The position numbers and the translations under genes are program-made. Below are positions 41,946 through 55,339 of a stretch of DNA of 64,000 bases, one piece after another. Within the stretch, counting starts at the first letter, position 1. Each line of letters begins with the position of its first letter. Source of the DNA: Metridium senile (Eukaryota; Cnidaria; Anthozoa; Actiniaria; Metridiidae); NCBI GenBank assembly GCA_949775045.1, contig OX459095.1:35082768-35146767 (forward strand). The letters are read 5' to 3'. Below the pieces are notes generated by a model. It was given only the letters and a program-made list of their open reading frames with translations. It had not been told where the DNA came from and ran no database searches.

Positions 41946-43003
41946 ATCAGACTTGTCTTGAACAGCAGCTTTGTTTTTCTGCCACGTGTCACTGAATCAA
42001 AATTGTCTTTTTACAAAATTGTCTTTTTACACAAAATTTGTATACTTAAATTTCAGGCAGTTTTTTTCTATCTTTTGCTGATGTTTTTTGTAGCTTTTTG
42101 ATGAAGAAATAAAGTTGTGAAACTGAGCAATTTAGTTGTGATTGTAGTTTGCATCGTTATGGTTGAATGAACGGTGAAATTTGCATACGCGCGACCGGAA
42201 ATTAAAAGCAACTTCCGGCACAGAAAATAAACCTTCGAAAAAAAACCGGAATAAACCTTCTTCTCGCTTTTTAACATTGGCATACAATAAATAACTTATT
42301 AACCTCGTCCGTTCGGTCATTACAGGGAAATCTCAGACCTCGGTCTTTTTTGTACGGACCTCACTTTCGCTTGGTCCGTATTGTCAAGACCTCGGTCTGA
42401 GATTCCCCTGTAATGACCTCACTCTCAGTTAATAAGTAGTATTTATTTGCTACCAATTACTGCGAAGTATTGAACACCTTTAGTATTTGTATTCTAAATC
42501 AGTGAACATTTATTATAACTAAATAATTTCAATAATAAAATCCTCTGTTTTCTATTATTTAATTATATAAACCTCTTTCCAGGTCTTGTTGCTAGTTTAT
42601 AGATGGGACTGGTTAGGAAACCTTTTGTTGTACTTCTTCGTTTGCATTTCGAATTTGAACCTGTCTTGACAGTGCACAACATTTTCTTAATGATTTTCTA
42701 AAAACTTTGTATATTTTTAAGCAACAGCCAACATAATGATTTTTGGTTTGTTCACTCAAACGTATGAAATATGGCTAAGAGAATTGTAAAAAAAATATTA
42801 TGCATGGTCACGCTTGAAAAACAGTATACAAAAACCTACACCAAAAGGCTTCCTAACCATTTCCCTCTACTAACTATGCACAGGCTTAATCTCAATTGCA
42901 TCTCATATATTCTTTAGCAATTCACTAAAGAAATGAAATACGTCTTCTGTGTTTTGACACGCTAATGAAAACCGAGGTGCGTTTGGGAGAATTTGAGAGC
43001 AGA
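41946..43003. other. Non-coding with two repeats
   Basis: No gene. Contains a hairpin element (42294-42438) and a dispersed repeat (42931-43049). Confidence 0.45.
42294..42438. repeat. Hairpin MITE, 145 bp
   Basis: ACTTATTAACCTCGTCCGTTC at the left; the right arm ends GAGTTAATAAGT-like sequence. Both arms contain TCATTACAGGG and TCTCAGACC blocks. A fragment of the same family (TTAACCTCGCTTGTTCGGTC) lies at about 55290. Confidence 0.75.
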
Positions 43004-43049
43004 TCAGACCAAACACGAGACGAAGTCGAGTGTTTGGACCTGCTCCACA
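42931..43049 (+). repeat. Dispersed repeat copy B
   Basis: Matches 8036-8152 in the same orientation. Here it overlaps the end of the antisense recombinase fragment. Confidence 0.7.
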
Positions 43050-43282
43050 TATGGATGACCTGTGACTCGTTGCACTTGTGTTGCCGTCTCTTGGCTTTGG
43101 CAAACAGCTTGGGTATTTTGATCTAGGGCTCGAGTGAGTACATTGCTGCACTGTTGTAGCTGGTTTGAAGATGGACGAGAGTTTGCCAGGGACTGTTCAT
43201 TTCGGTGACCTGAAATGGCCATTATGTGGTGATTTGGGAGCCCAACATCCGACCAAGAGTGATAGTAGTCGCCCTCACACAA
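43004..43282 (-). pseudogene. C-terminal fragment of a DUF3504-type recombinase
   Basis: The minus-strand frame reads PNHHIMAISGHRNEQSLANS, then RPSSNQLQQCSNVLTRALDQ. The SGH..E.SL spacing matches the His box and C-terminal helix of Crypton-derived recombinases, but the Tyr appears lost (SLANSR where SL..Y is expected). The frame then runs on into the dispersed repeat. Only the last part of the gene is present. Confidence 0.5.
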
Positions 43283-43316
43283 TGATTGGTGTATATCTTG
43301 GATAGCTTGGCAGCAA

Positions 43317-45035
43317 CGCTTAATTCTTTCATCATATTTCCAAGTTTGTTGACTCCGAGGCAGCGATTTTCAAACCATACTTCATCGGCTGGACCGGATC
43401 AATTTCTTTTCGGAAACTGGAAAAATGCCTCACATTTCGGAAGACTCTTGATTGCTGCAAAATCCCGAGACGTTGATTTGAAAGAGGTTTTGAGCTATGA
43501 ACTTTCTACAGTGCCCTTTGCATTAGCACATGCAGATGGAACACTTAGAAAAACTACCAAGAGTATTCTGATGACTGAAATAGAGAAAGTACATCCAGCT
43601 GAAGGAACCCTTCCTCATGCTCATGATCCAGCTGCATATATCTTTGATGGCATGGCATTAGTACAGATGCTTAGAGGGGGAGGTTTACGTACATTTGGAG
43701 AACTTGCTGAAAAGCATTTCAGGTTTGAATGAATTAATGAAAGTGACATTATAGTAATACCTAGCATCGTTTTAATTAAGTGTGGCACTGATCATTGTTT
43801 TTATCATTCATTTGTGTTTTTCAGATTGATCACAGCACCTTTACGACAAGGTTACTGTGAAAGAGTTGATGTTGTTTTTGACCGCTACGATCTTCCACAT
43901 TCAATCGAAGAAACTGAAAGGCTAAGACGTGGTTCAAGCAATGCCCTAGAGATTAATATCTCAAATAGAAGCACCCCCTTGCCAAAGCAGTGGCAGAAGT
44001 ATATCAGCAACAGAAGAAATAAAATCAACCTCTCTTCCTTTTTATGTCAAGAATGGTGTGAAATGGCTAAGAGTGAGCTACAACATGATCAGGAGCTGAT
44101 TATCGGAGGTCTTAACGATCCAACAAACATAGTGATGATCTCCAATGGATGTAGTTGTTACATAGATGACTTGAAGTCTGACCATGAGGAAGCAGATACC
44201 AGAATGATTCTCCATGCCTTGCATGCCTCATCCAGCAAAGAAAGAATTGTGATTCATTCATCAGACACTGATGTTGCTGTTCTAGCAATCCATTCTTTCC
44301 GTAGCATAAATTGTAAGGAACTTTGGATTAAAACTGGAGTGAAGGACAAAGTACGTTATCTTCCAATCCATACCATTTTGGAGTGAGTGTTTGTACTGCC
44401 TTACCAGGCCTCCATGCCCTTACAGGGTGTGATTCTACAAGTAGTTTGTTCCAAATTGGCAAGAAGAAATCATGGAACACGTTATTAAAAGATGAAGACG
44501 TTCAAGATCAAATTGGAAACCTTGGAACACAAATTCCACCATCAGTTCGCACTTCAAAGGCGTGTGAAAGTTTCATTTGTTCCTTATATAGGACAACCAA
44601 GAAGGCCGGGAACACGTGTGATGAGGTTCGGTATTGGCTGTTTTGCCAAAAACACCAAAGCAGTGAACGGCTCCCACCAACAACCAACAGTTTGAATCTC
44701 CATATTGCACCCGCTAACTACCAAGCCTTTGTGTGGAAACGTGCAATACAGTCGACCCAAGACCTTCCATCGCCAGTAAACAATGGTTGGATAGAAACAG
44801 ATGGATGTCTGGAGCCACAGCTAATGTCAAAGGATCCAGCCCCTCTAACACTCTTTGAGCTAACAACTTGCAGATGCATTAAATCAGTGTGTAATGTCCA
44901 TGCAAATCAAATGAAATGCCATGCACTGAGTCATGCTTCTGCATGAGCGACGACAATTGTCAGAATCCCTATAAACCAGCAGAGCTAACAGTTGACACCA
45001 CAGATGACGAATTTACAGATGATGATGCAACATAA
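43317..45035 (+). pseudogene. XPG/FEN1-like nuclease gene, one frameshift
   Basis: Two exons: to 43722 (CATTTCAG|GTTTG donor) and from 43825 (TTTTTCAG acceptor); the join reads KHFR|LITAPL. The motifs parallel FEN1: YIFDGMALVQML, then VDVVFDRYDLP....ETERLRRGS (like FEN1 VFDG..P..K...RR), DHEEADTRMILHALHA (acidic pair of the I-region), IVIHSSDTDVAVLA (DxD), and ALTGCDSTSSLFQIGKKKSW (H3TH, compare GSDY..S..GIGPK). Exon 2 stops at 44386, but the H3TH part follows in another frame (VSVCTALPGLHAL), so one indel near 44390. A second shift near 44945 would add a Cys-rich tail (CRCIKSVCN...MKCHAL..., DDNCQN) ending DDDAT-stop at about 45034. It is a structure-specific nuclease family common as multicopy genes in invertebrates. 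Exon 1 may extend further upstream. Confidence 0.65.
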
Positions 45036-45050
45036 CTTTTTCATTCTTAA

Positions 45051-47272
45051 AGTGTTTATGAACTCTCGCGGTTTTTTGGCGTTTTAAGAAGTTGATATAT
45101 AGGTCAGCCATGATCTAAAAAAAAAATTTGATTTGAACATTTATTCGCGGAGAAATAGCGCCCTAAACTTTAAAATCGACCGCGCCCCTTCGGGTTGGCC
45201 GGGAATTGGGAGACTGGTAACCTTGTGACGTAAATTCGGGAAACTCAAGCTAGTGTCACTCAGTGTTTCTCTGTTACTTCTGTTGTTTTGAGTAAGAAAA
45301 CTTCGATAAATCGGCAGTATTTACCGTTGACTGAATCATCCCTGACATCAGTTTAAACTAGACAATCAGAATATCAGTCTTTATCAGATACCGATAAAGA
45401 ATTATACCTGGATTCAAAGGACATGTACAGTAGTAAGAAAAGCGAAGGTTTACAAAGTACTTTCGAAGACTGAGAACTTTCTTACTTAGTCTGTCTTAGA
45501 AGTACAAGAAAGCGGAGTAGAAACTAGTGACAGTTTTGAGCCTTTTAAAGCCTTCAGATGAGCCTTTAGCCGATGAAATTGGTTAACAAAATCGCTACTA
45601 CGCAGGCAGGGAAATTAAAAGATCGTGGAGCATTCAAAATCACTTTAATCTCGATTCAATCGAGGCTAAAAAGTCGCCGTACAAAGAACCTTCCTGATGA
45701 CCGATGATAGTTACAAGAGTTAACGTTTATCTATTGCAATCATAAATCGTTATATGATGGTATACGATGTTTCACCGAAATGTTTTAATCATGCTCAGAG
45801 TTCTTTTTGCACTTTTCCTAGGGGTTGAAGTACTGATAATTGCGAAGTTAAACAGCTTAAAAGCGGAGTTTTGTGTGTTGAAATTGATGGTTGCCTCGAG
45901 TCCGTCCAAAACAAACTTGTACTGTAGACTATATGAAATAGAAGTCAATCTGACTTTACATCCAGGATTTCATCCCATGTATATTCATATGTTTAAATCG
46001 CTGGTCATTACGATCGCTAGCGGCTAAATACAGAACGACTGACTGAAGACAGTTAGTGAAAAAATCACACAAAACATCCTGCTTGAAACAAACAGTGATG
46101 TTTTACAACTACTACCATTTCAACACTTCAAATTTTCAATGATTTCCCCTGATAACATTCCCGTTTTATCCATTTGTAGTTGAACATATTTTTATAATAA
46201 AATGCCATTTCGAACTCATAAAAAGTGCTCCGGCCATAATAAAGAATACAACAACAACAACAAAATAATAATTTGTGATAAGTTATCTTAAATTGTTTTT
46301 ATAAGTTAACACTCAATGATTCAATGACTAGTTTTAGCAATCTTTATTCTAAAACTACTTTAAATCCATTTTGAAACTTGATTACAAGTATTATTAGTAT
46401 CAGAGTTAAATGATTAACTTGTCTGGCGGCCTCTCGCTAGTTTTTTCAACCCGGCGATCATTAGTAATTATCGTACGCGAAAATCTGACTCGTAACACTA
46501 TAGAACGGCTTTCTTTAGAAGTTATATAAACAGTTCAATCATATTTCAATATAATATCTTCAAAGTAGAATATAGCAAAGATTTCAGTTATAATGATACT
46601 ATTTCAGTTGCCATGATACATTTGCCATAGTTTGAAACGCTTCATTACCATTTGTACGCGTTGTTTCTGCTCGACATTTGTTTTGGTTCTTCATCCTATA
46701 AATCTAGGCTTGAACAGGGTATAATTCCAACTTCAACTCTTATTAGATGAGCCAGATGTTTCTTCAATTCACTAACAAATATTTCAGGGAATAATTTTGG
46801 GGTTTGCCGTTGAAAAGACTACTGCTAAAGAAGCAGAACGAGTCTTTGTCAAACCAAGTTGACGCTTTTACGTCTTCTCGCTTTAGCAAGCGCATGATCT
46901 TTGCCCAAATATATTAATGCAGTCGAATGCCTCTCTTGTCCTCTACTCTATTAGAACAACCTCCCAGAATGGATCTGCTTGGCATAGTGTCTAAAAAACT
47001 CCAGTAAAACGATGATACGTTTACTGAAGTCCGCATACTAGCCTTTGTACAAGCTGTGAGATGGTCCCGAATTTTTACGTCATCAATGACCTAGAACCAG
47101 TCTCTTCAAAGGCCCAATTCCCGGCCAACCCGAAGGGGCGCGGTCGATTTTAAAGTTTAGAACGCTATTTCTCCGCGAATAAATGTTCAAATCCATTTTT
47201 TTTTGCATTTCATGACTTAGCTATATATCAACTTCTTAAATCGCCAAAAAACCGCGAGAGTTCATATACACT
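45051..47272. mobile_element. 2.2-kb TTAA-flanked TIR element
   Basis: The inverted repeats are about 160 bp, beginning AGTGTTTATGAACTCTCGCGG and including the landmark CGCGCCCCTTCGGGTTGGCC (45181-45200; inverse near 47125). TTAA flanks both sides (45047-45050, 47273-47276). It starts about 16 bp after the nuclease gene stop. An internal 86-codon ORF (45767-46027) has a hydrophobic N-terminus but no recognisable motif. Non-autonomous. Confidence 0.85.
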
Positions 47273-47414
47273 TTAAATAGTACATCTACCATTTTCACTT
47301 TGTTACACTTCTTTGAAATTAAAGAAATGTGTGTTATGTTGTGAGCTCGAGAGGTACTTCTGTACAATGTACTATATATGTATTTTGGTCTTAAATGAGC
47401 TTTTTATCACTGTA

Positions 47415-49513
47415 CAGGCCCGCAAATGAACCCAGGCCCGCAAATGATCCCAGGCCCGCAAATGAACCCAGAACCATCCCGCAAATGATCCCAGGCCCGC
47501 AAATGAACCCAGAACCGGCCCGCAAATGAACCCAAGTAAAAATGGAATCTGGAAAGGACTAAAGAATAAAAAAACCCACGACAACAAAATTATTATGATA
47601 TATGATAAATAATGTCAATATTCTTTAAATAAGTAAGACAAAAAAGAACAATTCGGGCTTTCCAACTAGACTCTATCGATCGATTGTTGCACGTTGATAT
47701 GAAGATTTAACAAATATGGTTTTTACTGAATCCACTACGGGTTTCTAATTGGATCAAAGAAACCTCAAACGAACAGAAAAATGCTAATTTCAACGTATTC
47801 ATATATCAGAATTTTGATATAGACAAGTTAAAACTTATGATATAGTATGTTGTGAAATTATAATAAAAATTGCAATGTTGAATGTTTTTGTCGGTCTGGA
47901 AAACTTTAACTATGGTCCAATTACTTGATTGTTGCTGGTCTATGTAACTTACATGTTAATTTCCGGTAAACTACACTTATCATTTCACAACGGTAGATAT
48001 TTATAAATCGAATAAAACTACTTTTCACAGAAGCAGTTTTTCCCAACTTAATGTGCCGATTTATGTCTCTTTGACTGACGATGAACTGTTTAGTGAATTG
48101 TATCGGTCGGTGTTGCAAAACACTTTACCTGACCATTTAATCGGTCGTATGAAATAACCCGGTGAATCGCCATAACAAAGAATACTCGCTCTAGACTTTC
48201 ACAAAGTCCCTTTTAGCCCCCCCTGCACAAGGGTCGAACTCGCCTTGCGGCTCGTAGCTCGTTTCGCGCTTCGTGCTCAACTTACTGGCTCGCTTCGCTC
48301 GTTACTGTAACAAACTTCGCATAACTAGTCCTGTGATAAAGTAGTTCGACTTGGGCAAGTCTATACTCTCTCATACATGACAGGCTAGCACGCGTGTTCG
48401 GTTGGGTCTTCAATTTGTTCGCTCTCAGTTGTAACTCTGGTTTTAAACGACTATAATTTATAATACTTGTAATATTGTTGTTTGTTTACACCGCAAACAC
48501 AGCCAGCAATGAAAAGGAAAAAGAAAAGAAACAAGTAAGAAACCGGTTGACTTTATCAACCAAAACACTTTAGAACAATTAAAATATGATCGATCAAATG
48601 ATTATTAAGTTAATAGAGGGAACTATCAAATCTAGCTATATCTAAATGGAAACTAGCGAGTAAACTAGTATAGGCTGCGTCGGTGTTTGATATACTATAT
48701 CAAACACCGACGCAGCCTATACTAGTTTACTAGCTAGTTTCCATTTAGATATAGCTAGATTTGATAGTTCCCTCTATTAACTATGATTTGATCGATTATA
48801 TTTTAATCGTTTAGTAAACGATAGGTAATATTGAAATACAGTAAAAAAATGTTAATTTAATAATTTTATATATATAGTTTAAATCATTTAAGTTCCTACT
48901 TTGTATTGTATGTACGTTAAAGTTTTGATATTGATTTCATTTTAAAGATAATAAAAATGTTGACATGTTGACATTGTTATTCACATGTTATTCTTTCGTC
49001 ATGTATTTGCTAAAGTTAGAACTGATGTTTCATTTAATTGCCAATAGCAAAAATCATAAACAATTACGTTTTTAAAATAGTTACATTTTCAAATACAGTG
49101 AACTATAATGAACCAGTTTAATAAGCTAGTTCATGTTGATACATTTTATCGGCTTAAATAACAAATTAAAAATAATAATATGGCACATATGGCTATATCG
49201 TTTAATAATAACATTTTGTATTATTCAATAAAGACTCTTAAAAAACAATTATAAACTTATATATAGCCCTCACTTGGTTGCTTATTTTTGTCTTACTTAT
49301 TTAATGAATATTGACAATAGTTTATCATATATCATAATAATTTTGTCGTGATTTTTTTTTATTCCTTATTCCTTTCCAGATTCCATTTTTACTTGGGTTC
49401 ATTTGCGGGCCTGTTCTGGGTTCATTTGCGGGCCTGGGATCATTTGCGGGACGGTTCTGGGTTCATTTGCGGGCCTGGGATCATTTGCGGGCCTGGGTTC
49501 ATTTGCGGGCCTG
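47415..49513. mobile_element. 2.1-kb TA-flanked fold-back element with minisatellite tips
   Basis: Both tips consist of about six 18-bp units CAGGCCCGCAAATGAACC (variants with GATCC), followed by further inverted sequence, giving arms of about 230 bp (47415-47645 and 49285-49513). TA flanks each end (47413-47414, 49514-49515), as for Tc1/mariner-type insertion. The interior holds no gene and a nested palindrome. Confidence 0.8.
48581..48812. repeat. Nested 230-bp palindrome
   Basis: Near-perfect arms of about 110 bp centred near 48703 (GGAAACTAGCGAGTAAACTA and inverse). One arm shares about 45 bp with 27717-27761. Confidence 0.85.
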
Positions 49514-49539
49514 TACATCACTCTAATAATATAATTGTT

Positions 49540-49795
49540 GTAATTTATGCCATGTACATACACATACTTGCAGTAAGGTTGTTATACAAAATAGAACATT
49601 TGTCACAAAGAAAATAGAACATTTGTGATTTAGTGCGAAAGGAATTAATTAAAAGACAAAAGAGAGAGTTCAGCTTGAGTGATCTTCTTTTGTCTTTTAA
49701 TCAATTCTTATCGTACTAAATCACAAATGTTCTATTTTCTTCATAACAAATGTATATTTTTGTATGACAACCTTACTGCAAGTAGGTGTACACAA
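49540..49795. repeat. 250-bp hairpin repeat
   Basis: Inverted arms around 49670: GTACATACACATACTTGCAG, then ATAGAACATTTGTGATTTAG on the left are matched in inverse on the right (CTAAATCACAAATGTTCTAT and CTTACTGCAAGTAGGTGTAC). It abuts the previous fold-back element. Confidence 0.75.
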
Positions 49796-52700
49796 GTAAT
49801 AAATATTAGAACTTGCAGTTTTCAAAGCTATAGTGAATCAAATCTGCATTGAAATCTTGTTATAAGTCATTAGAGAACTTCTAAAGAAACATTTCAGATA
49901 TTCTTTTATCTTTTGACTTCATTAACAATAACTATTTTTAAAAATAGATGAGAAACCAGGATACAGAGAACGTTTACTTTACTACTAATAACTATTTTAT
50001 AGTAAAAGCTTTTTAATTTCAATAATGCTTTAAGCAAGAAAGGCTGGAAAGCTCAAAACATTTGAAAAAAAAAAAAAGATTTGTAACGATTTTGGGTAAA
50101 AAAGGCTATTTTTAAAAGTCCATAGCAACGGTTGCCATGGTAACTAATAATTACATCTACAAACTTATGAGTGTGAACATATTGATATCAGTAATCAACT
50201 GATAAAGTTTGCACTATTTAGGACTGTTTATGTAGTTGTTCTGATGGATTAAAATCATTTGACAATAGTTATAGAATATGTGCATTATTTTGAGGGACAT
50301 TAATGCTCTTTACATTTCGGCCCCTAGCATAATGATGTCCCACTGATACATTAGTACATCGTCCCTTAAAATGATCTTCAGACATCAGGGCATAACAGAC
50401 CAAGTATGTAGTACATGTGCTACGTTTCGATTTTTTCAAGGCTCCTCCTCCTAGTCTATAGGTGGCCTTTGATTTGATTTATTGTGACTTGAAATAAGAG
50501 GATTGAAACAAGCATACATCTTCTTAATTTAAGCCAGAAAATTCTTGTTATTAGTTCATAAGTCCCTCATTTTAAGAGCTCATGTAATCTTGTTTCAGGA
50601 CCTCAAAAAAAGCAATTTCAATCTTGTTTTTAGGACTTTTCGAGGCTACTGTCCTCCATATATGGAGGCGTAGCCTTATTGCTGTTGTGAATGTAAGCAA
50701 GCAAGCAAGATAGTAACTCCACAGGAAACCCGAAAATATCAATTTGGCCATGTGATCTGACTGTAATTTCGAGAATTCGAAAGAATGGCCAGCTTTGAAC
50801 GATCGAGGCGTTTATATTTTGGCTGCTACTTCATATCTGTCTAAAGTGTAATATGTATTTGTACTATTCATGAAGTTTTTTAGGTTTAATAAGACGTTTA
50901 ATACGTGAAAAGGGACGATTTGTTTTGACAACAAAAGTATTAGCCCGGCATTAGTCATCACACACTGATTGAAGTGCCCTTCGATTTTTGGCATTTTCAA
51001 GGTCAGATCAACATATAAAAGGTCAAGAATCTCACATTTTGCTCTATGTTTGTCACTCTTCAAAATACTAAATGAGCTTTATTCTAAGAATGAGCTTTTG
51101 ACAGATGTTTTCATATTGTAAAATTGGTGCGAATAGCCGCCCAAATACAACATTCGCTATAAACGTAATGAAAGAAGCAAATGAATATTGTACAATATTT
51201 CCGGGAATATTGCTTTGCTCTACAATAATTAAGGTTCGGCAACTGGCAGTTTTCTTTTTGTGCTGCAATTTTTCTTAGACGTCCTGTCCTATCTCTTCTC
51301 CAGAAATTGTTTTTGCAAATTGATTTTTCAGTTGATATATCTGTATCAAGCAGTAGCCTCATGTAGTCTTAGACTGCCTATTTTTATTTTTATTTTTTTT
51401 CAGTGTAAGTTTCTAACTAATATTATTATAGCAAAATCTCTTCGAAGTACCACATGTAGATTACGAGAACGCTCCCCCATTGAAAAGATGTGTACGAAAA
51501 TAGGTACCAATACCTTCTTAATGTGCTTCATTCGGTAATTTTACTGAATATGTAGTATAGCCAAGAAATACAACTTTAAATAGCCGTTCAATTCATTAAA
51601 TACAACTGTCATTTTACATTATAACCATGCATACAAGTATTACAAAAAAAGATAAAATGATAAGATTTATACAGACCTTGCTTTTTCGTTAAACGTGCAA
51701 CTATGCCGTGCCAGATTTGTCAGTAGTTCCTTCACTAATTTCGTCGACTTTAAAAGCTCCAATTTTCATCCTTTTTTCAACAAAACCTTTGTTATCAATA
51801 CCTTATTATATTCTCCTTGGTATTGTTGACTAAAGAGTATAGCATATTGTACATAAATAGCCAAAAGAGGAAGGACAAACATAGTCCTTGCTCTTACAAT
51901 AACATGGCGGCGACAAGCGTACACATGTCTGAAGGCGTTTGTTGGTCACGTGGTACATTACACAGGGAACCCGAAATATTATTGTTTATATTTGGCCACA
52001 GGCAGACCAAAATCATCTATTTTTTATATTCTGCATTTTAATTTGAACATTTCCTGTGTTTACCGCTTTTCAGATTTTTTCTGCACTTTTTTGTATTTAG
52101 CCTTTTCAGTTTTTTCGGCTCCTTCATCCATAATTTTCAGTTTTAGCCTTCAGGAGGTATGCTAAACGGTAGGCCTCTTTTCAGCCGAAATTGTACGGAA
52201 ATATCGGACTTGCGATTGAGATAAACCACTTTTCCAGCTTTTTTCGGGTTTTCCGATTTGACGCGTGCACCATTTCTCTTAACACTTCTCTCGTGTTCTG
52301 ACAACCCCGCGTGCTTTATAACTGCACACAGAACGCGCGCGCGTTTTATATTCCTTCATCAGTCCGTTCAATCGGGCCTTTAGGCGTTACATAATATTTT
52401 TGATTTTGATTTATTATTTTTATTATCATATTTTATTATATATTGTATTTTCATCGTATTAGCTTTACTTAAAAGTATTCATGGGAAATCTTCAAATTTA
52501 AACACAACAAATAGCACTATATCAACATAGTTGCCATCCTATTCAATTCAGGAAATTCAAATAATGTTTTTGTCAATTTGATGCTCAAAATCTTTTTCTC
52601 AGCGTTTTCTCATTGTCGAATTTGAAAGTGACTTGGCGTTAGCAAACTTGTATCGCCTGTCGTGACACAAAGTCACGAATTATCACGAATTATCGTCAAG

Positions 52701-52863
52701 AGAGGATAAATTTTTATCCTCTCTTGTTATCGTGCAATTTCACATCAAAAATGAAATCTAAAAATCAATCTTTCAAAGACGCGTGGATACCTCTAATTTT
52801 TTTGCTAAAAACGTTATAGTGAAATGGAAGTTTTTTCTCAGATTATATCTTAAAAATAAGAGT
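49796..52863. other. Non-coding stretch
   Basis: No gene supported. Several 60-90-codon ORFs around 50.8-52.2 kb show no motif. A 13-bp perfect stem (AAGAGAGGATAAA and inverse, 52698-52725) is present. A CATGGCGGCGAC motif near 51902 resembles a translation start or YY1-like site but leads to no recognisable protein. Confidence 0.4.
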
Positions 52864-52871
52864 GTTTGGGT

Positions 52872-53615
<744 letters not shown>

Positions 53616-53623
53616 GTTTGGGT

Positions 53624-55339
53624 TGGATATTTAGTCAATAATCCGTTATAATTATTATATGCACACCAAGTATCTTTTTCATAATTGTGAGCAAAAAGCT
53701 ATTGAAAAATATAGTTGTTTTCGTGATAAATAAGTTTTTGGACTTATAGTCAAAAATATATATATATATCGAAGATTATTTATATATCTCGTTTTTTTCT
53801 TGAGTAACCTGAACAGTAAGAAATAGTATTTCTTTAAAATACGCACAAATACGTCTACGTCATCAGGTATTTATGACCCGTACACAAATACTATTTATAT
53901 GTACATATTGATGTTGTAAGAGAAAATTAGACTGGGAGCTCTGCTATTAGGTATTGCCTAATTTGTATATTACATTTGTGGTAAATATTCTACGAGCATT
54001 TGATATGAATATTAAAATATTATTATTATCTTAACACATCCTTTCATTACTTTTCAATACTATTTGTTATCCACGGAAACAAGATGCCTCGAGCTGTAGT
54101 CAAATTCTAAAGAATATGTACTACACGCTATCGAGTCTGAGGTTGATCGACAACAACCGTGAAACAGTAAAAACCCGCATGTAAGAATAAGTGGATAGTT
54201 AAAGAAATTTGGTCAATATAGCACCATGTATACAAGAACCAATCCAGCCTGACAAATGAAACATGTTCTGATGTACTAAAAAAATATTTATCAAATGAAT
54301 ATGGCATTACAAACACACAATATTTGCATTGGAGTTGCTACAGTAAATTTGATTACATTTTGTTCAGAACAACCTAATTTTTTAGAGTTTTTGGGTCAAT
54401 TGGCCAGAGGGGGTCATACAGAACTGTATGGCATCCAGTACTGCCTGTAACCCTCAATAATTTTAAGAACCTCTTAAGAACACCTTTAGCCTGATTTTTC
54501 ACTAAGCACCCGATATATCGCATCGTCTTTAACTACAATGTATGATAAACAAATTATCAAATGTTTAAAAAATTAGTCTTAATTTCAAAGCGATTCAATC
54601 AGTGAACAAAACATTATGAGCCGATTCAAAATGCTTAGTATGCTAATCTCCAAACTGTATGATCAAAACACCTTAATCGAGTCGATCTTGCCGGGTAACC
54701 CCATTAACCCCAGTCTACCGTATCAATGTCTACTTTACGACTCATTTTATCACCAAGGACCACGGAGTTATATATACTGGGACGCAAATTTAGATCTGCA
54801 AATTCATGTAATGGGATATATAAGGGCAGCAGAAGGTAAAGAGGAGGGAAGAGGGAATGGGAATGCACGGCGTATCTAATAACAAACTGACAAAAACAAT
54901 CCTCTATATCTCTTCATCACAGCCTTCTTGAACAACTTGTCAACAACCATGACTTTTAGGTGGACTTTTATTTTTCATCAAACAATGCATTTCCCCCCAA
55001 CAAAACGTTGGCAAAAAAAAAAAAACAATCTAACATAAAGTATGTGTAATATGATATGAAGCACCAGTGCCAGTGTTTCATCGGGGTTTCCAAAGCACGA
55101 GGACGCATAGGCCGGTGCTTTTATGTTGTTTTCAAGTGTTTGGAATCCCTGTTGAAACCGAGGTAGGGGCGGACGCAACAACTCTCCCGACGTAATTACC
55201 TCAGTAGAATGGGACCCATTTATACTCCTGGGTGCATGGAGAGAGGCAATGTGGAAATGAATACAATATATAATAATAAGAGGTAGTTAACCTCGCTTGT
55301 TCGGTCTATAAGGGAAAATATCAACTTTAACTTTTGATC
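53624..55339. other. Non-coding, downstream of PAN-fibrinogen gene
   Basis: No gene seen. 54978-55181 contains a minus-strand ORF of 67 codons without motif. A fragment of the 42.3-kb MITE family lies near 55290. Confidence 0.4.

Noticed and set aside
45767..46027. Small secreted protein with hydrophobic N-terminus
   Set aside because: Isolated ORF inside a non-coding TTAA element, with no family or splice support.
47415..47530. Telomere-like repeats
   Set aside because: The 18-bp unit is not TTAGGG-like and the array is mirrored at 49.4 kb as the end of a fold-back element.
51111..51538. Overlapping 83- and 92-aa ORFs
   Set aside because: No motif, opposite strands, AT-rich context.
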